Of a DNA stretch of 64,000 bases, positions 53,009-60,226 are shown piece by piece. The notes under the pieces are model-generated. The model ran no database searches and had not been told where the DNA came from. It worked only from the letters and a program-made list of their open reading frames with translations. This stretch comes from Chitinophaga dinghuensis (lineage in GTDB: Bacteria > Bacteroidota > Bacteroidia > Chitinophagales > Chitinophagaceae): the NCBI RefSeq assembly GCF_003259435.1, contig NZ_QLMA01000004.1, forward strand, positions 124,001-188,000. Direction: 5' to 3'. Within the stretch, counting starts at the first letter, position 1; every line of letters begins with the position of its first letter. A program made the translations under genes and the position numbers.

Positions 53009-56000
53009 ATGAAGCTCAATACCTGGCTTGCTTACTGGAAGAAAAGTTTAATGGATGCCCTTTCCATTGATATCGATATCGAGAAATTAAAATATTTTGA
53101 ACTCGAACATTTCCATATACACTCTACAGAAATCCTACAAACCGACCTTGTAAATAAACTGATTGATGCAGAGGAACAACGGGTTAACAAAAAGAAAGGA
53201 GTCTCCATCAGGGACAGTGAGAACTGGACTACCCTGGAAAGTGCAATAGTACTCATCGCACCCTTCAAATTGATGCCATTGCCGGAACGTACGATCTTCC
53301 TGAGAGATAAAAAATCAAAATTTCCCTTTTGGTATTATGCCAGACTTAACCGCAATGGCACACTCAGTTTACCGGAAGACTTTTTCCCCCTTTTTCAAAG
53401 AAAGTACCTGGAACCATTGGCCGATGAAAAAACGGAATTCATTTTTAGTACGGTAGAAAAAGTAGATGCAGCAGCAGCTACAGGAAAAGAAGCCTACAGG
53501 AATTTCACAGACTATATTCAATACATTGAAAACGTATTTAAGCTAGTCGTAGATCAAACGATTGAAAATTACGTAACGGAGGGTTTTGCCACAGTGACCA
53601 ACGGCTTAATACTCCTGCCTGATGAGGAGATGGCTGCTGCCATCAGTATCATTGAATTGTATGAGAAAATATTAAAGAGAGACAAGATCCCCTCTCTGCT
53701 GACAGACTTCATTACGCTTAATAATGATGTCAGTCGCGCACCTGTCTCTGTAGATAAACTCATATCTGCCAATCATCTGCATATGGGACAAATGGGATTC
53801 AACTTCCCGCTGTCCATCTCCCAACGGAAAAGTCTTTATACCTTCCTCGGCGCTGAGGATAAAGTATTCGCCGTTAATGGTCCTCCAGGTACCGGAAAAA
53901 CAACCTTGTTGCAAAGTATAGTGGCCAATATGATGGTGGAAAGCGCTATTAAAGGACAAGACCCTGCCATTATACTCGCATGCTCCACCAATAACCAGGC
54001 AGTTACCAATATCATAGAGAGCTTCTCCAAGTCAAATACCCAACCAGGGCCGCTCCAGGGAAGATGGTTGCCGGAAGTAAACGGCTATGCAACATACCTC
54101 CCTGCTGCCAGTAAAACACCCACTGAGCTAAAAGATATCAACTATAAGAAATTAAGTGGGGAAGGCATTTTCAGTAAACTGGAACAGCCCGATTATTTAT
54201 ATACGGCAAAAAATTATTTTCTGGAGAAGGGTCACGCCTATTTTTCCTCACCATTGCTGGATATCCAGGCGATCGTCGAAAAATTGCAACAAAGACTATC
54301 AACCCTCCAAACATCGCTGCAACAAGCCTCCACAATATGGGAAGCATATCAATCTGTAGCAATAGATTTTAATGCATCCTACTGCCACGCATATACGGAG
54401 CAATCAGACTACTATTCTGAAGGAATGTTGACAGAAACTGCCTTTGGAAGAGATCTTACCGCACTTTCTTCCCTGGAAAAGGAAGTAGTATCTTATTTCC
54501 GGAATGAATCTGTTTTCCGGAAACTGGGCTGCTTTCTGCATATTCCGGCATCCTGGAGGAAACGCGCATCGGAACTACGTATTGTATTGCGCGATTCTCT
54601 GATTCCTACTCCAACCGACTTTTCCTATGTTCAACAGGACATTTTAGAGAAGATTGACCAGAAAATAAACTTCGCCAAACATGCTGTCAAAATAATAAAG
54701 GAATGGAATCGCTGGAAAGCCACACATGCCATTAAAGGCAATCCTCCTGCAAACGAAACAGCGTATTGGGAAAAAGAATCGTTCAAAATAATGGGATTAA
54801 GAAACAATGACAGGACCGCCTCCAGCCCGAATTGTTTTTATGATGAACTGGATGTTTCGGTGAGACACGAAGCATTCCAACTGGCGCTCCACTATTGGGA
54901 AGGGAGATGGCTCCTGAAGTTGGAAGAAGACCTGAACACGGATATTTTTACTGGAAACAATGAAGAAAAAGCAAAGAACAGATGGTTGCGCCAGGCCATG
55001 ATTACCCCATGCTTTGTTAGTACCTTTTATATGTCGCCCAAGTTTTTCAATTCTTCCCGGTTCCTGCAAAAATCGGATAGAGGAGTCCCCTTATTTGATA
55101 ACGTTCCGTTGTATGGATTTATAGACTTATTAATTGTAGATGAAGCAGGACAAGTAGCGCCGGAAGTAGGAATCGCTACATTCGCATTGGCCAGACGAGC
55201 AGTGGTAGTAGGCGATGTGAAACAAATTGAACCCGTTTGGAATATCACCCCCAAAATGGATGTGGGGAATCTGAAGAAGGGTGGTCTAATTCGCGATTAT
55301 AATGACCTTGTTTACGAAAAGGTTTTCGATCCGAAGGGCTTTCTGGCCTCCACCGGAAGTATTATGAAAATGGCCCAGAATGCATGCTGTTACCAGGAAG
55401 AAGGACTGGCCGAAAAAGGGGTATTGCTGGTGGAGCATCGCCGTTGCTATGATGAAATTATCAACTACTGCAATGAACTGGCATATAATGGCCTGCTAAA
55501 GCCGCTAAAAGGGAAAAGTATTCCGGATAACCCTTTCCCGCCCATGTTTTGCATACATGTGGAAGGGAATTCCAACACTTCCAGCAGCAGTAGGTATAAT
55601 ATGCAGGAAGTAACGGCTATCACTGACTGGTTAATCGCCAACCGGCAGAAAATTGAACAGAAGTATGGGCGCCTGGAACAGGCGGTTGGGATCATTACGC
55701 CATTTGTTGGACAGAAGAATAATCTGATCTATGCTTTAAAGGAGGCGGGATTTGATACCTCCATCCTGAAATTAGGGACTGTACATGCATTGCAGGGGGC
55801 AGAACGCCCTATCATCCTCTTTTCCATGGTATACGGGAAAGGTGATGCCGGCACCATGTTTTTTGACCGGGATAATAAGCCAAATATGCTCAATGTAGCC
55901 GTATCCAGAGCACAAGACAGCTTTATCGTATTTGCCAATACGGCTATATTCAACAAACAGCAAAGAACCCCTTCGGGTATTTTATCCAATCATGTAAAAT

Positions 56001-56029
56001 TTATAACGGAGAGACACTTGCCCAACTAA
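53009..56029 (+). CDS. Superfamily 1 (Upf1/DNA2-like) helicase or ATPase
   Basis: 1006 residues. A long N-terminal region (about 1-260) of unknown fold precedes the helicase core: Q-like motif LSISQRKSL, Walker A GPPGTGKTT (residues 291-299), Walker B LIVDEAGQV (about 708-717), motif III VVVGDVKQIEPVW, motif IV VLLVEHRRC, motif V ITPFVGQKNN and TVHALQGAERPII, motif VI NVAVSRAQDSFIVF. About 400 residues of largely helical insert separate motifs I and II. This is the AAA_11/AAA_12 arrangement of Upf1-like SF1B enzymes acting on RNA or DNA. No nuclease domain is visible. It is an orphan gene; related helicases occur in phage-defence loci, but nothing in the neighbourhood supports that here. Confidence 0.88.
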   Translation: MKLNTWLAYWKKSLMDALSIDIDIEKLKYFELEHFHIHSTEILQTDLVNKLIDAEEQRVNKKKGVSIRDSENWTTLESAIVLIAPFKLMPLPERTIFLRDKKSKFPFWYYARLNRNGTLSLPEDFFPLFQRKYLEPLADEKTEFIFSTVEKVDAAAATGKEAYRNFTDYIQYIENVFKLVVDQTIENYVTEGFATVTNGLILLPDEEMAAAISIIELYEKILKRDKIPSLLTDFITLNNDVSRAPVSVDKLISANHLHMGQMGFNFPLSISQRKSLYTFLGAEDKVFAVNGPPGTGKTTLLQSIVANMMVESAIKGQDPAIILACSTNNQAVTNIIESFSKSNTQPGPLQGRWLPEVNGYATYLPAASKTPTELKDINYKKLSGEGIFSKLEQPDYLYTAKNYFLEKGHAYFSSPLLDIQAIVEKLQQRLSTLQTSLQQASTIWEAYQSVAIDFNASYCHAYTEQSDYYSEGMLTETAFGRDLTALSSLEKEVVSYFRNESVFRKLGCFLHIPASWRKRASELRIVLRDSLIPTPTDFSYVQQDILEKIDQKINFAKHAVKIIKEWNRWKATHAIKGNPPANETAYWEKESFKIMGLRNNDRTASSPNCFYDELDVSVRHEAFQLALHYWEGRWLLKLEEDLNTDIFTGNNEEKAKNRWLRQAMITPCFVSTFYMSPKFFNSSRFLQKSDRGVPLFDNVPLYGFIDLLIVDEAGQVAPEVGIATFALARRAVVVGDVKQIEPVWNITPKMDVGNLKKGGLIRDYNDLVYEKVFDPKGFLASTGSIMKMAQNACCYQEEGLAEKGVLLVEHRRCYDEIINYCNELAYNGLLKPLKGKSIPDNPFPPMFCIHVEGNSNTSSSSRYNMQEVTAITDWLIANRQKIEQKYGRLEQAVGIITPFVGQKNNLIYALKEAGFDTSILKLGTVHALQGAERPIILFSMVYGKGDAGTMFFDRDNKPNMLNVAVSRAQDSFIVFANTAIFNKQQRTPSGILSNHVKFITERHLPN

Positions 56030-56044
56030 TGGAGCAACTGTCTG

Positions 56045-56073
56045 CAGCCTGCAGGTATGTCATCTGCAGGCTG
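56045..56073. terminator. Hairpin between convergent genes
   Basis: CAGCCTGCAG (56045-56054) pairs perfectly with CTGCAGGCTG (56064-56073) around a 9-base loop. No T-tract follows on either strand, so it may be a weak terminator or an RNA 3'-end stabiliser for the helicase and the convergent gene. Confidence 0.5.
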
Positions 56074-56097
56074 ATTACTGCTACCGGAGCAACCCCG

Positions 56098-56577
56098 CTA
56101 ATTTATCTCCAGTTGATTCACCATTCTGATATATTCATACTGCAGGTCATCATGCAGACTATCTATTGCCTTTACTGATTTCTTCAGCAGCTGCATGTAT
56201 ATGTTCTGGATCTGGGTATTCCGGCTGCTCACCATATGGGAGTCCTTCATTTTCTGGCATATGTACAACAGCAGTTCCGCTTCTGTCTCCTTATCGCCTA
56301 CATAGCGTATATACTTGTTAGTTAGTCGGATAGTTTTTCTCAACCTCTTCTTAGCCAGGTAGGATTTATCCCGGTCTATTTCGTTAAACGCCTCATCAAT
56401 TTCCTCTTTGACAGCGTTTACATAGGCAGGAAGATCATCCGCTTCGAAGAGGAGATAGGTGAGCAGCTCTTTGTTGTCGGCCTTGAATTTCGCCAGTCGC
56501 AAACATAAGGCCATCAAACTGGCCGGTGGTAAGGTTTGTAATTCTTTCTTGATATCGCTGATAGATGCGGATTTCAT
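56098..56577 (-). CDS. Small conserved-looking protein of unknown function, 159 aa
   Basis: I choose the ATG at 56577 over an in-frame GTG at 56583. The protein is almost entirely helical and highly charged (SDIKKELQTLPPASLMALCL, KKRLRKTIRLTNKYIRYVGD), without signal peptide, membrane segment or catalytic motif. The N-terminal pattern (a short helix followed by LPPASLMALCLRLAKFKADNKELLTYLLFEADD) looks like a helical-repeat protein. It lies 10 bases downstream of the AI-2E-type permease and is probably co-transcribed with it. No functional assignment. Confidence 0.7.
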   Translation of the reverse strand: MKSASISDIKKELQTLPPASLMALCLRLAKFKADNKELLTYLLFEADDLPAYVNAVKEEIDEAFNEIDRDKSYLAKKRLRKTIRLTNKYIRYVGDKETEAELLLYICQKMKDSHMVSSRNTQIQNIYMQLLKKSVKAIDSLHDDLQYEYIRMVNQLEIN

Positions 56578-56587
56578 GCACACTCAA

Positions 56588-57673
56588 TTATTCTCCTGTT
56601 TGGGGTTCGCTTTTCCCTGCCAACCAGGAATTAAATACGGTATAAAATACAGCCATGATAATGGCGCCTTTGAAAATTCCTGTAAATCCCCACGCCGCCA
56701 AACCTCCTACTACACCCAGGAATAATACAAGAAACGGCAATTTACCACTTTTCGCTATCAATAAAGGTTTTAGAATAGCTTCTCCTATCTGTAAGCCGAC
56801 GCCATAGATGACGAGGAATAAGGTAGTACCGGGATGCCCTTGCGTAGCCATCCAGATCATTATCGGAATCCATATCACCAGCGGACCTATCTGGATTAAC
56901 ACCACAAAGAAAACCAATGCTGATAATCCCAATGCAAACGGCACCCCACCAATAACAAATCCAATCCACGATACAATTCCTGTAATAAATGCAGTACCCA
57001 TCACCCCAATAGATACTCCTTTAACAGCCATGATAGTGGCTTCCAATAGTTCCTGTCCATCCTTTTTACCTAGCAAATGCTGAATGGTGGACCGAACCGG
57101 CCTCACCGCATTTTCTCCTCCCACCAGAAAGAAGGCAGAGATGATAATCCCGATTATCAACTGCAACGCGGCGCCAATCACTTCAATGCCACTACTGAGT
57201 ACATATCGGATCACTACGCCGGCTTGCCGCTCGTGCCCTGATATCGCAGTGTGTGGGTTGGGGTTTTCCCGCAGGCTCTGCCAATAGGAGTTAATATCCG
57301 GACCTAAATATGGAATATTGATTAGCCAGGGCGGTAAAGTAGGTAGCCCATTTTGGCGGGTATCATTGATCCAGTCAACGATTTCACGCATGTGCGCGCT
57401 GATGGCACTGATAATGTAGGTGACGGGAAGGGCAATGACTGCAACAATAATAATCGTATAAAAAACTGCCACCAGTTTGCGCCGTCCTCCCATCTTCACT
57501 ACCATTCTCTCAAAAAAGGAATGGAAAGACACCGAGAATATCAGTGCAAAAGTGAGTACTCCAAAAAAGATATGCAATACCTTATAAAGCGCTATCAATA
57601 AGCCCAATAACAATAGCAATACCAGAACGGTTTCGATGAGATTCCTGGACCCCCGGCGAAAGTACACATTCAT
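56588..57673 (-). CDS. AI-2E family transporter (PerM-like permease)
   Basis: 361 residues with about eight membrane helices: an N-terminal pair (about 12-50), a third at about 65-88, a soluble stretch with a short amphipathic part (about 95-150) and four or five further helices with GVMGTAFITGIVSWIGFVIGG, VLIQIGPLVIWIPIMIW and FLVLFLGVVGGLAAWGFTGIF. This is the family pattern (Pfam AI-2E_transport). Members export AI-2 or act as Na+/H+ antiporters, and many are uncharacterised. It is the first gene of a two-gene minus-strand unit. Confidence 0.9.
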   Translation of the reverse strand: MNVYFRRGSRNLIETVLVLLLLLGLLIALYKVLHIFFGVLTFALIFSVSFHSFFERMVVKMGGRRKLVAVFYTIIIVAVIALPVTYIISAISAHMREIVDWINDTRQNGLPTLPPWLINIPYLGPDINSYWQSLRENPNPHTAISGHERQAGVVIRYVLSSGIEVIGAALQLIIGIIISAFFLVGGENAVRPVRSTIQHLLGKKDGQELLEATIMAVKGVSIGVMGTAFITGIVSWIGFVIGGVPFALGLSALVFFVVLIQIGPLVIWIPIMIWMATQGHPGTTLFLVIYGVGLQIGEAILKPLLIAKSGKLPFLVLFLGVVGGLAAWGFTGIFKGAIIMAVFYTVFNSWLAGKSEPQTGE

Positions 57674-57725
57674 ACGCGGTATAATTCTGTGGTATGAATT
57701 TACGACTTATCTCTGATTGCTAACG

Positions 57726-58091
57726 TTACACAGTTCTTAATATCTTCTCCATTTTTCTGCCCTTGGCCAGCTCATCTACCAGCTTGTCCAGGTACCGCAC
57801 CTGCTGCATGAGCGGATTTTCAATCTCCTCCACCCGAACCCCGCAAATAGTACCAGTAATCAGATGGACATTGGGATGTAATGTGGCCTGCTGGAAGAAC
57901 GTTTGAAAAGTCGCCTTCTCCTGGATAAGCGCATCCAGTTGCTTTTCGTCAAAACCCGTCAGCCACTGAATAACCTGGTCTAACTCCTCCTTGGTTCTAC
58001 CTTTCTTTTCTACCTTGGCCAGATAAGATGGATATACAGATCCGAAAGTCATTTTCGCAACACGTTCAATTTGTTTTTCATCAGTATTCAT
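57726..58091 (-). CDS. DUF2200 family protein
   Basis: 121 residues, small and soluble. RVAKMTFGSVYPSYLAKVEKKGRTKEELD and the QVIQWLTGF segment are the characteristic conserved pattern of DUF2200. The rest (FQTFFQQATLHPNVHLITGTICGVRVEEI, then LMQQVRYLDKLVDELAKG) is typical as well. Function of the family is unknown. It is 70 bases downstream of the VOC gene on the same strand, possibly co-transcribed. Confidence 0.85.
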   Translation of the reverse strand: MNTDEKQIERVAKMTFGSVYPSYLAKVEKKGRTKEELDQVIQWLTGFDEKQLDALIQEKATFQTFFQQATLHPNVHLITGTICGVRVEEIENPLMQQVRYLDKLVDELAKGRKMEKILRTV

Positions 58092-58161
58092 ACTAACTAA
58101 ATTAACAATTTATCCTTTTGCAGGGAACAAATTCCCATCAACAAGAGATCCATGATGGACA

Positions 58162-58575
58162 TTACAGGAATGCTCCTTTATTATTTTCATTGGGCTGTAA
58201 TAAATCCCACCTGTTGCCGTATAAATCTTCAAATACTGCAACTGTGCCATAAACCTCTTCTCTCGGCGGTCTGAGGAAGCTAATATGTTTGTGGAGCATA
58301 TCGTTATAATCCCGCCAGAAATCATCTGTGAACAAAAAGAGAAATACCCTGCCACCTGCCTGATTGCCAATACTGGCCATCTGCGCTTCATCAGTTGCCT
58401 TGGCAAGTAGAAGACAGCATTCGCCTGCTCCTGGCGGAGCTACTAATACCCACCTCTTATCAGCGGTTAATGTTGTATCTTCTACTAGTCGGAAGTTTAG
58501 TTTTTCTGTATAAAATTGTATAGCTTCATCATAATCTTTTACAATTAAAGCTATATGCCCGATTCTTTGTTTCAT
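58162..58575 (-). CDS. VOC superfamily (glyoxalase/bleomycin-resistance-type) protein
   Basis: 137 residues with two beta-alpha-beta-beta-beta modules: IGHIALIVKDYDEAIQFYTEKLNF at the start and a second module ending VAVFEDLYGNRWDLLQ. Candidate metal ligands are His7 and Glu near FEDLYGN. The family includes glyoxalase I, extradiol dioxygenases and drug-binding proteins, so the reaction is undetermined. Single-domain length is normal. Confidence 0.88.
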   Translation of the reverse strand: MKQRIGHIALIVKDYDEAIQFYTEKLNFRLVEDTTLTADKRWVLVAPPGAGECCLLLAKATDEAQMASIGNQAGGRVFLFLFTDDFWRDYNDMLHKHISFLRPPREEVYGTVAVFEDLYGNRWDLLQPNENNKGAFL

Positions 58576-58708
58576 ATGCCGCTAGAGGTTAGTGTTAATG
58601 AAGATAAAATAATAAATTTATGCTATTGTATCTCTGGTGCATCATATCAAGCCAACATGCAAATAGAATGGTTGTTAGGTAAGATAGGCTTAATGAAATA
58701 ATACATCT

Positions 58709-59095
58709 ATGAAGAAAATTTCACAGCAAGAACTAGAAAAAGTGATGGCCCTGCCTCCATTCGACAGGTACAAATATACCGTCAAATGGATCGCCGACGG
58801 AGAAGTAATATTTATCCTGGAGAATAATGCTGCACTGGCTATGGGACAACTAGATGAACATAAGGTAATACCCATTTGGTCTGCCGCCGAATATGCAGCA
58901 TTATCTAAAAGTGGAGACTGGTCTGATTTTGAAGTAAAATCAATCTCCCTGGAAGCGTTCGAAAATACGTATATACCTATCATCGCTGAAAATAACTACC
59001 TCCTGGATGTATTCCCATTAGGCGATAAATCAGGATTCGTTGTAACGCTGGGCGAGTTTCTGCGCGATTTAGATGATGAACTGAGTAACTACTGA
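58709..59095 (+). CDS. DUF2750 family protein
   Basis: 128 residues. It shows the DUF2750 pattern: RYKYTVKWIADGEVIFIL at the start, IPIWSAAEYAALSKSGDWSDFEVKSISLEAF in the middle, and a C-terminal acidic helix LRDLDDELSNY. Family function is unknown. Soluble, no signal peptide. A 25-base gap separates it from the next gene, so they may be co-transcribed. Confidence 0.8.
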   Translation: MKKISQQELEKVMALPPFDRYKYTVKWIADGEVIFILENNAALAMGQLDEHKVIPIWSAAEYAALSKSGDWSDFEVKSISLEAFENTYIPIIAENNYLLDVFPLGDKSGFVVTLGEFLRDLDDELSNY

Positions 59096-59120
59096 TAGCC
59101 ATACTGTCTTACATTCAATA

Positions 59121-59654
59121 ATGACTATGAATAAACCTGTATTTAAGAACATCCTGCTCATCGCAGCTGCGATCCTTACGTTGGTGTTGGTTAAAGTGGT
59201 GGTAAGATTCGCAAACCCAAAAGATAGAGCAATGGCTGCCAATAACCGGGTATCTCAAGCTGCATACAGCTTTCAGGAAACACAGGCTCAATGGAAAGCA
59301 CTGGAAAAATACATTCAGGAAGCCGAAGAAAAAATGATAAGCATGGGGATTAATCCTGATTCTATCCATACCCCCGATCGGCAAAGCTTTGTAACCCTTA
59401 AAGATCATATACAGTTATATCATATCGTCAGTGATACGCTCTGCATTGAACTGTCCGACTATATACAAAAGAAAGACGCCAAAAATATTGGCGTATATAT
59501 TTCCCGGTTACTTCATAATGATTCAATAGCGGTCATCCGGGTCATGAACAAAGATGCTTCCATACAAGATATGTGGACAGATTCGCACGGATACCCAATT
59601 GATGTACAGTTTACCAAACGATATTATGACCTCCATCAAAAAGGGCTCCGTTGA
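59121..59654 (+). CDS. Membrane-anchored protein of unknown function
   Basis: 177 residues. One N-terminal hydrophobic helix (about 10-27, ILLIAAAILTLVLVKVVVRF) precedes a helical, charged, presumably periplasmic part (about 30-175) with QAQWKALEKYIQEAEEKM. I recognise no domain. The start could be ATG 59121 or ATG 59127. A terminator begins at its stop codon. Confidence 0.7.
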   Translation: MTMNKPVFKNILLIAAAILTLVLVKVVVRFANPKDRAMAANNRVSQAAYSFQETQAQWKALEKYIQEAEEKMISMGINPDSIHTPDRQSFVTLKDHIQLYHIVSDTLCIELSDYIQKKDAKNIGVYISRLLHNDSIAVIRVMNKDASIQDMWTDSHGYPIDVQFTKRYYDLHQKGLR

Positions 59655-59690
59655 ATAATGGACGCAACCTGGCAACCATTATTTTTAATC
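59654..59690 (+). terminator. Intrinsic terminator after the membrane-anchored gene
   Basis: AATAATGG (59654-59661) pairs with CCATTATT (59676-59683) around a 14-base loop, followed by TTTAATC. This ends the DUF2750 unit before the EF-G leader. Confidence 0.6.
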
Positions 59691-59801
59691 GTTTCATAGT
59701 AGGGATAAATTGACTATTGATCATTCACAAAAAGACTAATTCCTTACACCTCACCAAGTAGAAAAGTTGGAAGGCCGCGTACTACGTGTCTCCCTACAAA
59801 A

Positions 59802-59833
59802 TTTGTTTTTGATATATTTTATTTATAAATTTG
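59802..59833 (+). promoter_or_regulatory. Consensus promoter of the EF-G leader transcript
   Basis: TTTG at 59802-59805, a 20-base spacer and TAAATTTG at 59826-59833 match the Bacteroidota consensus exactly. It predicts a transcript starting near 59840 with a leader of nearly 390 bases before EF-G. Confidence 0.7.
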
Positions 59834-59852
59834 TATCCTCATTTATACTACT

Positions 59853-59942
59853 ATGTATACAAACATCACATATCGTACAGCGCGTAACGCAAGTACTGTC
59901 ATCAGGGCAGTAATTGCAAGTACCTGTATCGTCTTAATTTAA
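59853..59942 (+). CDS. Candidate leader peptide 1 upstream of EF-G (29 aa)
   Basis: ATG at 59853 opens 29 codons ending TAA, starting some 12 bases after the predicted transcription start. The C-terminal half is rich in branched-chain residues (STVIRAVIASTCIVLI): five Ile, three Val and one Leu in the whole peptide, plus five Thr. The last codons lie inside a palindrome (GTCTTAATTTAAGAC, 59931-59945). It looks like a regulatory leader peptide and not a protein gene; translation is unproven. Confidence 0.5.
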   Translation: MYTNITYRTARNASTVIRAVIASTCIVLI

Positions 59943-59945
59943 GAC

Positions 59946-59988
59946 GGGGAGCAGCCTTGCACCCAGATATGATTGATAAATACTCCCC
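59946..59988 (+). promoter_or_regulatory. Leader hairpin with an alternative partner
   Basis: GGGGAG (59946-59951), just after leader peptide 1, can pair with CTCCCC (59983-59988), which is followed by a pyrimidine-rich ATTCCTTTTCCTTTC. The same left arm, GGGGAGCAGC, can also pair imperfectly with GCTGTATCCCC at 60045-60055. These are alternative structures, as in attenuators; untested. Confidence 0.4.
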
Positions 59989-60099
59989 ATTCCTTTTCCT
60001 TTCATGGTGAAATTGATGACCTTGCTAACGCATGGAGTATTACTGCTGTATCCCCTTATTATTCAATCCAATTGTTTACATCATTTTATTAATAGCAAT

Positions 60100-60153
60100 A
60101 TGCGCCTGAACATCAAAACTTTGATCATCGTAATTACCAGAATAGTCCGGTAA
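60100..60153 (+). CDS. Candidate leader peptide 2 upstream of EF-G (17 aa)
   Basis: ATG at 60100 encodes MRLNIKTLIIVITRIVR followed by TAA. Nine of 17 residues are Ile, Val or Leu, including the run LIIVI, the composition of ilv-type attenuator leader peptides. The stop codon lies within GGTAAC (60149-60154), which is complementary to GTTACC (60187-60192) in the apical part of the downstream terminator. So the position of a ribosome on this ORF could change terminator folding. Too short for ordinary gene callers. Confidence 0.65.
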   Translation: MRLNIKTLIIVITRIVR

Positions 60154-60175
60154 CAGGATAGCATTTGCTTATAAC

Positions 60176-60212
60176 AAAGGGCCTCCGTTACCAAACGCGA
60201 GGCCCTTTTTTT
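60176..60212 (+). terminator. Attenuator terminator directly upstream of EF-G
   Basis: AAAGGGCCTC (60176-60185) pairs perfectly with GAGGCCCTTT (60199-60208); CGTT/AACG extends the stem inside. A run of seven T residues (60206-60212) follows, and the EF-G ATG is at 60227. An intrinsic terminator between a promoter-led leader and its gene, with only 14 bases to the start codon, is the arrangement of transcription attenuation. Confidence 0.8.
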
Positions 60213-60226
60213 ATCAATAACTTCAT

